From contig JAKPHF010000078.1 of assembly GCA_029550525.1 (NCBI GenBank), forward strand, positions 186,001 to 250,000: a stretch of DNA of 64,000 nt, read 5' to 3'. Source of the stretch: Planctomycetota bacterium. GTDB lineage: Bacteria; Planctomycetota; Phycisphaerae; UBA1845; PWPN01. The notes under the pieces were generated by a model. It saw only the letters and a program-made list of their open reading frames with translations. It had not been told where the DNA came from and made no database searches. Below are positions 54,139 through 61,321 of this stretch, one piece after another. A program made the position numbers and the translations under genes. Within the stretch, counting starts at the first letter, position 1. Each line of letters begins with the position of its first letter.

Positions 54139-54157
54139 GGCGGGCGTCTCGCCCGCC
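54139..54157. repeat. GC palindrome, GGCGGGCG-TCT-CGCCCGCC
   Basis: Identical in sequence to the palindrome at 26367-26385. It lies between the GGTCAGT array and the next heptamer arrays, in the convergent gap between the propeller gene and the oxidoreductase gene. Confidence 0.85.
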
Positions 54158-54210
54158 TCAAATGCTCCCGCGACGCACGCCCACGCACTGGAAACATGTG
54201 CCATATATGG

Positions 54211-54245
54211 GCCTCAGAACTCAAGCCTCAGGACTCAGGTCTTTC
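54211..54245. repeat. Heptanucleotide array (YCTCARG type)
   Basis: CCTCAGA, ACTCAAG, CCTCAGG, ACTCAGG, then TCTTTCT. It lies downstream of the oxidoreductase stop (54284), in the same orientation relative to the gene as the other YCTCARG arrays. Confidence 0.8.
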
Positions 54246-54252
54246 TCCCCCG

Positions 54253-54273
54253 CCCCCAGTCCCTAGTCCCCAG
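54253..54273. repeat. Heptanucleotide array (CCCYAGT type)
   Basis: CCCCAGT, CCCTAGT, CCCCAGC, directly next to a YCTCARG array and 11 bases beyond the stop of the oxidoreductase gene. A fourth unit type, seen only here. Confidence 0.7.
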
Positions 54274-54283
54274 CCCCCTTCCA

Positions 54284-55564
54284 TCACACTTCCAGCGTCC
54301 ACGGCGGCCGATACTCGCGGGACTCCATGGCCTGAGCCTGCGAATCCCCCTTGATCGACATGGTGGCCGGATCGAACTCGATGCGCCGATTCAGCACGGA
54401 GGCGATGTTGCCCAGGTGACACAGCACGGCACTGCGGAAGCCCTCGGCAGCGGGCGCGTTGGGCTTGGCCTTGCCGGCGATGCACTGGGCGAAGTTCTCC
54501 ACGTGCGGCTCTTCCATGGGCGTGGCCTTGTGGGCGACGACACCCTGGCCCTTCTTGCTCCCGCGAGGATGGAACCACCAGCCGTCGCGATCCATGATCA
54601 CCGTGCCTTTGTCGCCGTTGATTTCCACGCCGCCGAACCGCTCGTTGGGCCCGTGCGTGGTCCACTGCCGCAGCTCCCACAGGATGTGCAGATTGGGGAA
54701 CTCATACAGGATGGTGGCGGTGTCGGGCCACTCCTTGGCATCGTCGATGACTCGGCCGCTCATTGCGGACACCGCGGTGGGCACGTCCAGTTCGAGCATC
54801 TGGCGGGCGCTGTCGAGCCAGTGAGCGCCCCAGTTGCCCATGTCCCCCGTGCCCAGGTCGCGCATGAAATGCCAATTATAATGCACTTTGGGCGCATTGA
54901 AGGGCCGCATGGGCGCGGGACCGACCCACAGGTCGTAGTCGAAGCCGGCGGGCGGCTCGCCGTCGGGCACCTTGGGGATGACCGCTCGGTCAGCGGTGAA
55001 CCAGCAGCGGACCATGCCGACTTTGCCGATGTTGCCCGCCCGTACGAACTCGCCCGCTTCGCGGATGTGGTCGCAACTGCGATGCTGTGTGCCCACCTGC
55101 AGGACCAGATCAGGATGCTTTTCGACGGCCGCCAGCATGGCTTTGCCGTCGGCGATGTTGTACGAGAACGGCTTTTCCACGTAGACGTGCTTGCCCGCCT
55201 TGAGGGCCATTACCGTCATGGCGGCATGCCAGTGATCGGGCGTGGCGATGGCGATGGCGTCGATGCTCTTGTCTTCCAGCACCCGACGGAAATCCTGCTC
55301 GAAGCGCGGCGCGGCGGGCAGCGTCTTGTCCAGATGCTTCATCGCCTCGTCGTACATGGCCCGGTCGCAGTCGCACAGCGTCACAATCTCGAACGCCCCG
55401 TTGTTGTGGAACGCCCAGGCGAGTTGCCAACCGCGGTTGCGACAACCGAGTATGCCCACACGAATCTTCGATCCCGATGTCCGGGCGGGCGCGCGGCGGA
55501 CGGTCGCGAGCGACGCGGCAGCGGCGGTGGTCTTGATGAAACTGCGACGAGACAACGCTTTCAT
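54284..55564 (-). CDS. Tat-exported Gfo/Idh/MocA-family oxidoreductase
   Basis: A 426-residue NAD(P)-dependent sugar or inositol dehydrogenase-like protein. The N-terminus has a Tat motif (SRRSFIKTTAAAASLA). The Rossmann fold reads IRVGILGCRNRGWQLAWAF, and the catalytic lysine motif YVEKP is intact (EKP at 130-132). The C-terminal part has the family pattern (PPAGFDYDLWVGPAPMRPFN, then GDMGNWGAHWLDSARQML). ATG 55564 is chosen. A related, broken gene lies in the opposite direction 135 bases away. Planctomycetes encode many such exported dehydrogenases; the substrate is unknown. Confidence 0.92.
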   Translation of the reverse strand: MKALSRRSFIKTTAAAASLATVRRAPARTSGSKIRVGILGCRNRGWQLAWAFHNNGAFEIVTLCDCDRAMYDEAMKHLDKTLPAAPRFEQDFRRVLEDKSIDAIAIATPDHWHAAMTVMALKAGKHVYVEKPFSYNIADGKAMLAAVEKHPDLVLQVGTQHRSCDHIREAGEFVRAGNIGKVGMVRCWFTADRAVIPKVPDGEPPAGFDYDLWVGPAPMRPFNAPKVHYNWHFMRDLGTGDMGNWGAHWLDSARQMLELDVPTAVSAMSGRVIDDAKEWPDTATILYEFPNLHILWELRQWTTHGPNERFGGVEINGDKGTVIMDRDGWWFHPRGSKKGQGVVAHKATPMEEPHVENFAQCIAGKAKPNAPAAEGFRSAVLCHLGNIASVLNRRIEFDPATMSIKGDSQAQAMESREYRPPWTLEV

Positions 55565-55698
55565 GCCGAATCCTCCATGTGTGGGTTGATTCGCCAGTAT
55601 GCGGCCGAATTGACGCGTTTGCAAGCGTTCAGTAAGTTGCCGACAGCGTCGAAACGTGCCGATTCAACATGGAACTATCAGGCCACAGGAGCACAGCC

Positions 55699-56963
55699 AT
55701 GCACACCGTATCCCGCCGAAATTTCCTCCAGCAGAGCGTCGCTGTCGGAGCTGCCGTCGGCGCATTGGCGAGCACTCAAGCCAGCGCCCGAACGTATGGA
55801 ACCAACGACGAATTGCGGCTGGGCGTCATCGGCACAGGCGGGCGCGGACAGTGGCTCCTGGCCAATTGGGTTCGGCCGATCGTGGACAAGCACAAAGTGC
55901 GCGTGGCTGCCGTCTGTGACATCTGGAACCGCAACCGCGATGCCGGGGCCAAGCTCGTGAGCGATCAATTCGGGTACGCACCGAAGGTCCTGACCGATTA
56001 CCGTGCCGTTCTCGACGCCAAGGACATCGACGCCGTGATCATCGCCACGCCCGACCACCAGCACTGCGGCATGCTCGTCGCGGCAGTGCAGGCGGGCAAG
56101 GATGTGTAGAAAAGCCCATCGCCATGAACATGGCCGAGCTGAACCGGGCGTATGACGTGGTGACTGCCTCGTCACAAATCGTTCAGCATGGCACACAGGG
56201 CCGCAGTTGTCCTGGCGCGGACAGCGCGAGAGCGTTCGTTCAGGCCGACGGTCTCGGCAAGCTCCTGCGCGTCGAGGAAAGCCGCAGCTTCTACTACCCG
56301 TACTGGAATTACCAACCCACGGTCGAGCGTGAATCGGACACGGATTGGAAAGCATTCCTGTTCGGTCTGCCCGATCGGCCGTTCGATGGCGAGGCCTGCG
56401 GCGGATGGATGGGATATCGGCCGTTCTCGACCGGCCCCGTCGGCGGCTGGATGTCGCATTTCAGCGACCTGATCCACTATGTCACCGGCTGCGACTTTCC
56501 GATCGCCGGCGTCTGCCAGGGCGGCGTGTACTCCCCCACTTCCAAGCCAGGGCGAGATGCTCCCGATACGGTAACTGCCATTCTCGAGTACAAGGAAGGC
56601 TTCACCACGTTGTTCACCACGCACTTCGGCAACGGCGCCAACGACTACCGGATCTGGTTCGGTACGAAAGGCATCATGCGGACGGCGGCGCCCGACGGCT
56701 ACCCGGGCGGCATCCAGCCGAAGGTCTCACCTGAAGGCTCCGAGCACCCCGAGAAGATCGCGAAGGAAACCGCGCTCGAAAACCGTGCCACCGAGACGCA
56801 CATGGAAAACTGGATCCGCTGCTGCCGCGAGCGCAAGCAACCCAACGCCGACATGGCGGCGGGTTATAAGCACGGCGTGGCGGTGCTGCTGTGCGACCTG
56901 GCCATGGTTCACGGCCGCAAGATGATCTTCGACGCAGCCAAGCGGGAGATCCGCCCGGCATGA
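55699..56963 (+). pseudogene. Frameshifted Gfo/Idh/MocA-family oxidoreductase
   Basis: Two frames together make a full family protein. The first (55699-56109) has the Tat start MHTVSRRNFLQQS and Rossmann motif LRLGVIGTGGRGQWLLANWV, ending AGKDV. The second (56113-56963) begins with EKPIAMNMAELNRAYD and covers the rest. Between them GTGTAG replaces an expected GTG-TAC-GTA-GAA, that is, four bases are lost at about 56107-56110, giving a stop and a shift exactly at the catalytic YVEKP. Both halves are otherwise well conserved, so the break is recent or a sequence error. Nothing suggests a programmed shift. Confidence 0.85.
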
Positions 56964-56973
56964 CGGCGATGAC

Positions 56974-57023
56974 GGGAGGCGGGCGTCTCGCCTGACTCTG
57001 GCCGGAGGAGATGCCCGCCTCCC
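56974..57023. repeat. Long palindrome of the GGCGGGC family
   Basis: GGGAGGCGGGC (56974-56984) pairs with GCCCGCCTCCC (57013-57023), an 11-bp perfect stem around a 28-base loop that itself contains a decayed copy of the small palindrome. It lies between two convergent genes. Confidence 0.8.
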
Positions 57024-57032
57024 GATACGCGC

Positions 57033-57614
57033 TCAATATTGCATGATGCCGCTGTAATCGAACGCGCCGCCCGGGCCGATCTTGGCGGAGATCACACGAT
57101 GAAGCGTCCAGATCCCGTCGCGGCGGGCCATGCCGAGTTTCCACGTGCTCAGGATGCTCTGTCCGCTCTGCTCGCCGCTCCGCCAGTCACACATGGCCTG
57201 AAATGTCACCACGGCCTCATCGCCGTTGACCTCGACCTTGTGTCCCCATGTCCTGGCTTCGTCGATGCGCCAGCGCTGCAGTCGTTGCCGAATGTCGCTC
57301 AGCCACTCGGCCTTGTCCATCTCGCGATCCTGAAAGTCGGCGGCCAGGTATTCGCCCAGCGTGGGCACGTCCCCGTCATCGACGGCCCGGGCCATGGCCG
57401 ACACCGCCGCCACGATCTGCTCACGGTCGGTCTTCACCAGATGCTGCACGACGAGCAGCGCGATACAGACGATCAGCGTCGCCCATAGCGCGAGGCGTGT
57501 GTTGGTCGTCCCGTGCCGGCGATGGATCCCCAGAACGATCGCGACCGCCGCCACCTCCAGAATGAGCAGGAGAACGACGCTTTCCAGGAACACGGTGCGA
57601 AGAAAGTCGATCAT
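57033..57614 (-). CDS. Membrane protein with an NTF2/SnoaL-like domain
   Basis: A 193-residue protein. Two membrane helices (about 9-28, FLESVVLLLILEVAAVAIVL, and 42-60, LALWATLIVCIALLVVQHLV) are followed by an NTF2-like fold (about 66-185: AVSAMARAVDDGDVPTLGEY, GDEAVVTFQAMCDW, TWKLGMARRDGIWTLHRVI). Function unknown; such domains often bind small ligands or act as scaffolds. ATG 57614. Its end meets a palindrome and it is convergent to the broken oxidoreductase gene. Confidence 0.75.
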   Translation of the reverse strand: MIDFLRTVFLESVVLLLILEVAAVAIVLGIHRRHGTTNTRLALWATLIVCIALLVVQHLVKTDREQIVAAVSAMARAVDDGDVPTLGEYLAADFQDREMDKAEWLSDIRQRLQRWRIDEARTWGHKVEVNGDEAVVTFQAMCDWRSGEQSGQSILSTWKLGMARRDGIWTLHRVISAKIGPGGAFDYSGIMQY

Positions 57615-57900
57615 GAGCCTTCCGTCATGACTTGCGTCAGATCTTTCAAGAGGCGGGCATCGTGAGCCCGACGGATCCGCCGGCTGCCCGGAAGCCGCCT
57701 TGATGCGGTTTCCCGAGATGCCATGAATATCCAGTTATACATCACCCTTCAGCATTCACAAAACTGCGGCACCCCCTCCCGAATTTGCGCAAAGCACACG
57801 TTCCGCCCATTCTGAGCTAACTGCCCTCACGTAGCGTACGGACACGTTTTCCGGAACGCGATCTCCGAAGTGACGGCGGTTAACGCCGCCATCCTCTTTC
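57615..57900. other. Intergenic region next to the prepilin remnant
   Basis: 286 bases. It contains a decayed member of the GC palindrome family (near 57652-57671) and an AT-rich stretch (57720-57780). No gene is supported. The missing N-terminus of the H-X9-DG remnant is not found here. Confidence 0.5.
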
Positions 57901-58322
57901 AGCTGGGATTCATCGGTCAGCCAGGCCTACGTCGACACCATCAACCGGTTCTGCGACCAACAGGTAATCAACACCGGTGACTACACTGTGGAGTCGTTTA
58001 CCGACGGCATGACCGTCGATTTCAGCGCCGTGACCGGCAAGGCCAGCCAGAAGGGCCATGAGTTCAACGACATCGTTCCTCTGCACAACGCCGACAAGGA
58101 AGGCAAGGGCGGTTACGCTAACGTGCTGTTCGCCGAGGCCATGGCAGCTCGGTCAAGGATGTCGGCGGAGATGGCGATGCGCCGGACGGTTATCTGGGTG
58201 CATACAAGAACAGCTCCGGCCAGTTCGAAATCAACCCCAGCGGCTTCAAGGACATCCGGCAGACCATGTGGTACGGCCGGATGCGAGCCAAGCCGCTGCC
58301 CGGCGGCGGAAGCATCGAGTGA
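57901..58322 (+). pseudogene. Remnant of an H-X9-DG prepilin-type protein
   Basis: A gene end without a gene start. Frame 1 reads SQAYVDTINRFCDQQVINTG and then SAVTGKASQKGHEFNDIVPL, reaching KGGYANVLFA. At 58136 one base is missing; adding it restores FADGHGSSVKDVGGDGDAPD, the H-X9-DG-like C-terminal motif, and the frame continues to KPLPGGGSIE and a stop at 58322. No prepilin leader or hydrophobic helix exists upstream. Such proteins are abundant in planctomycetes and have type IV pilin-like leaders, so this is a decayed copy. Confidence 0.75.
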
Positions 58323-58556
58323 GTTATCATGCCTGCATATGTGCTGGATAGCGGACGTCCCGAAGACGTGCGGCCTTCGAGGTCCTGAGCGTCAAGTGTG
58401 GCGCCTCGGACCTCGTTCATACATATCTGAAGCACGGCACGGAGCGCGCATGAGAAATCCCCCGCCCGGGAGCGGGGGATTGAATTGCTGCGACAGATGG
58501 TCCGGAGCGTGCTTGCCGGACCGGATGGGCGCTGAGCCGGACCGGTCCTACGCGGA

Positions 58557-58697
58557 TCAGTCCATGACGTTCAGGCTGTGACGGCCGAGGCGGCGCTGGC
58601 GGTTGATGATCGCCCGGCCCTTACGGGTGCGCATCCGGGCCCGGAAGCCCTGCTTACGGATTTTCTTGATACGGCTGATCTTTCGCGGGTAATGCAT
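58557..58697 (-). CDS. rpmH: Ribosomal protein L34
   Basis: A 46-residue basic protein, MHYPRKISRIKKIRKQGFRA then RMRTRKGRAIINRQRRLGR, an unmistakable L34 (planctomycete type, with the MHYPRK start instead of MKRTYQP). It is usually next to rnpA, yidC and the origin region; here none is seen, so it is isolated. A good promoter lies upstream at 58775-58803. It is shorter than most gene-calling cut-offs. Confidence 0.95.
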   Translation of the reverse strand: MHYPRKISRIKKIRKQGFRARMRTRKGRAIINRQRRLGRHSLNVMD

Positions 58698-58774
58698 AAC
58701 TCGTCTATCCTTCGGCAGTCCTGTCTGGAACGGACGGGGTCGCCAACCCGTTCCCCGATGTCACCGAGCTCCGT

Positions 58775-58803
58775 AGTATACCGGATCGAGCCGGGACTGC
58801 CAA
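58775..58803 (-). promoter_or_regulatory. Sigma-70-like promoter of rpmH
   Basis: Minus strand: TTGGCA (58803-58798), a 17-base spacer, TATACT (58780-58775), about 78 bases before the rpmH start. Near-consensus hexamers with ideal spacing, the best promoter match in the window and sensible for a ribosomal protein gene. Confidence 0.7.
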
Positions 58804-58839
58804 GGCCCCGGGGGCGGCCGTCCCGCCCGGCTTGCTGCA

Positions 58840-58891
58840 TTGTGGTGCAGGCATCCTGCCTGCTTGTGCACGCTGGAAGCGTGCACCACAA
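58840..58891. repeat. Composite hairpin element (TTGTGGTGCA...TGCACCACAA)
   Basis: Outer arms of 10 bp (58840-58849 and 58882-58891) enclose two small hairpins: AGGCA-TCC-TGCCT and GTGCACGCT-GGA-AGCGTGCAC. The whole can form a three-way-junction structure or alternative folds. It is next to members of the GC palindrome family (58810-58830, 58921-58939). Confidence 0.75.
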
Positions 58892-58920
58892 AAATGCGTC
58901 TACCGGCGACACCAGATCAA

Positions 58921-58939
58921 GGCGGGCGAGACGCCCGCC
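58921..58939. repeat. GC palindrome, GGCGGGCG-AGA-CGCCCGCC
   Basis: Perfect 8-bp stem, 3-base loop, 10 bases after the stop of the 58949 gene on its strand. Confidence 0.85.
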
Positions 58940-58948
58940 CCCCAGCGA

Positions 58949-61246
58949 TCAGTCGCCAACGGTGACGCGTTCGCTGATGTACCGGGCGTTGCCCTGGCTG
59001 TCGCTGACCCGGATGCTCAGCCAGTGGTCGCCCGGCTCGAGGTCCTGCAGGACGATGGTCAGCCGCTCCTCGGGCGAGTCGAAGACATCATCGTCGGCCA
59101 TGAGCACCCGGCTCTCCTCCTGGCTGTCCAGGCGGTAGGCGGCCTCGGCGATGGGGCTGAGGGCGTCGACGGCCAGCACGTGCACACGGAGGCCCGATTT
59201 GCCCTCCCGCTCCACGCTCTCGACCCTCACGACGGGAGCGGTATTGTCCACCAGGACCAGATCGCTCAACCGAGCGTCCCGCAGTTCGGTCCCCGGCGCG
59301 TTGCTCGGCCGGTCATCCGCCACCACGCGCAGTTCGTACTTGCCGTCGGGCACGGTGCGGGTATCCCAGATGTGCAGCGTTTCTTTCACGTCCTTGGCGA
59401 GCCGTATCCACCGCGAATCGCCGGCCTGCCGGTAGAACACCTCGTAAACCAGCGTGTCCTGGTTCGGGTCTTCACAACTCCACTTGACCACGTAGTGGAA
59501 CTGCGGCTGCGGAGCGGACTCGTCGCCATAGTTGGCGGAGCTGGCCACCTGTTTGACCTTCGGGTTGCTCGTCGGCTTCTTGGCTTCTTCCACCGCGGAA
59601 AGCACCTCGACGCTGCTGATCAACGGCGGCCGATTCTCTTCCATCCGGGCGATGGTGAGCTTCGACAGCCGGGCCGACTGCGCGGGATCCGTGGTCTCGA
59701 AGGTTAGCCGGTACTGCAGGAACCGAGCTCCCGGCGAGGGAATCTGCTGGCCGGTCGTCGCGTCCATTTCTTCCGACCAATCGTCCCAGGCTTCGGATTC
59801 ATCGTCTTCCACGTTGCCGCTGCGGGTGGCCACGGTGAGCTTGGTGCCCGTGGGAACGACGGCCTCCCACTTGATGCGTCCCCACTTGACGATCTGCCCG
59901 GCATCGAACGGCTTGCTGACCAGCGTGCCTTTGCGGGCCAGACCCTGGCCGATGCGCACCACCTTTGGCGAATTGGCCGTGCCCGCCACCAGCGAACCGT
60001 CGTCCATCCGCAGCAGCGAGGTGACCTGTATCGGCTCCAGCTTGGTGATCATGGTCTTGTTGTCTTCCCGAGGCGTGACGGCATATATACGTCCCTCGTT
60101 TCCGGTGGCGACGTAGAGCGTGCCGTCGGCCTCGGCGAGGTCCAGGATGAGCACGGGCTCGCGGAAGACTTCGGTCACGAACCCGAACGTGTCGATCCGG
60201 TAGATGGCGTTGCCGCCACCCGAGGAGCCGCTCGAAGCGCCCGTCGCGGTGGGACGCGTGCTGCCGGCCTGCCGCGTGGTCAGAGCGGCGACGGACACCT
60301 TGGCGGTTTGTGCCTTGTCGGGATCGGCGGATCGAGCCGGTTTGTCGGGCTTGGCCGCCGGCTCATCGCCATCGGCCGGCTGGGACCCGGCAGGCTTGGA
60401 TGCCTTGGACGGCTCGGCGGTCTCCGGCTTGCCGCCCGGCTTGTCGGCCACCGCGCGGCCCGGTCGCGCTTGATCGACGGCGGCCGTGGCGGCGAACACG
60501 TTGCCCTCGGCGTCCACGGCCAAGGCGCTGATCTCCGCTTCAGCGGCGTCATACATCACGTAGGGCTTTCCGGTCTCGGGATTGATCCGGTAGATCAAGC
60601 CGTCCTCGTCGGTGCCCACGTAGATCATGCCGTCACCGCCGAAGGCCATGCACAGCAGGTTCTTGGGCTTCAAGTCGGCCAGCACCTTGCCGTTCTTGCC
60701 GTCGGCATCGATGCGGAACAGCTTGCCCTCGGTACCCGTGGCGGCGTAGATCTCGCCGTCCACGCCGCGAGCCATGGCCCACACGTACTTGGCACCCTCG
60801 GGTTCATGAAAGAGCGTGGCCTCGCCCTTGCCGTCGATGGCGTAAATCTTCGCCTGGTCGCCTCCGCCCGTGCCGGCCAGCAACCGACCGTCCTCGGCCA
60901 ACAGGAGCGAGAACACGTTGCCCTCTGGCAAGGTCGCGAACTTGGTCGCCTGCTCGCCCACGATCCGGTAGATGTGACCGTTGGGACCGGTAGCCACATA
61001 AATGGCACCGTCCTCCGCCTGGGCCAGGGCGTTGACCGCCTCGGCCTCTTTCTCGGCGTCGTACAGCACTTTGGACTCGCGGGCCAGCGACACCTCGCCC
61101 CGCGAGCTGATGACCACGTTCTTGGCCTCGCCGGCGCTGAAGTCCTTGGGCTGCTCGTGGGTCCACGTTTCCGGCTTGACCGCCCAGGTCGGGGCGGCGG
61201 CCAGCGTGAAGGCCAAAACTCCAACGGTCCATCGTGATCGGTGCAT
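58949..61246 (-). CDS. Exported beta-propeller protein of unknown function
   Basis: A 765-residue protein with a Sec signal peptide from ATG 61246 (RWTVGVLAFTLAAAPTWAVK). Propeller blades repeat A-E-D-G-x-I-Y-V-A-T-G (AQAEDGAIYVATGPNGHIYR; GVDGEIYAATGTEGKLFRID; GGDGMIYVGTDEDGLIYRIN), as in NHL/PQQ-like folds. A low-complexity Ala/Pro/Lys segment (about 290-360) interrupts the propeller. The C-terminal third has a discoidin-like and an Ig-like part (RWIRLAKDVKETLHIWDTRT). It is encoded 75 bases after the S55 protease, likely in one operon. Function unknown; no catalytic motif. Confidence 0.75.
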   Translation of the reverse strand: MHRSRWTVGVLAFTLAAAPTWAVKPETWTHEQPKDFSAGEAKNVVISSRGEVSLARESKVLYDAEKEAEAVNALAQAEDGAIYVATGPNGHIYRIVGEQATKFATLPEGNVFSLLLAEDGRLLAGTGGGDQAKIYAIDGKGEATLFHEPEGAKYVWAMARGVDGEIYAATGTEGKLFRIDADGKNGKVLADLKPKNLLCMAFGGDGMIYVGTDEDGLIYRINPETGKPYVMYDAAEAEISALAVDAEGNVFAATAAVDQARPGRAVADKPGGKPETAEPSKASKPAGSQPADGDEPAAKPDKPARSADPDKAQTAKVSVAALTTRQAGSTRPTATGASSGSSGGGNAIYRIDTFGFVTEVFREPVLILDLAEADGTLYVATGNEGRIYAVTPREDNKTMITKLEPIQVTSLLRMDDGSLVAGTANSPKVVRIGQGLARKGTLVSKPFDAGQIVKWGRIKWEAVVPTGTKLTVATRSGNVEDDESEAWDDWSEEMDATTGQQIPSPGARFLQYRLTFETTDPAQSARLSKLTIARMEENRPPLISSVEVLSAVEEAKKPTSNPKVKQVASSANYGDESAPQPQFHYVVKWSCEDPNQDTLVYEVFYRQAGDSRWIRLAKDVKETLHIWDTRTVPDGKYELRVVADDRPSNAPGTELRDARLSDLVLVDNTAPVVRVESVEREGKSGLRVHVLAVDALSPIAEAAYRLDSQEESRVLMADDDVFDSPEERLTIVLQDLEPGDHWLSIRVSDSQGNARYISERVTVGD

Positions 61247-61321
61247 GCTGATGATTCCTCTGGGCCGCAGGACGGCTGCGCGGCCGCTGCGGCACTCAAC
61301 CATGGGTGCCATAAATGCGTC

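Noticed and set aside
56095..56125. Programmed frameshift in the oxidoreductase gene
   Set aside because: No slippery run or downstream structure; a 4-base loss explains it better.
57988..58581. 197-residue plus-strand ORF
   Set aside because: Only its first third is meaningful; after 58136 it follows the wrong frame of a broken H-X9-DG gene.
58840..58891. A tRNA gene (cloverleaf-like pairing)
   Set aside because: No TTC arm, no anticodon loop pattern and arms that are exact inverted repeats; it is a repeat element.
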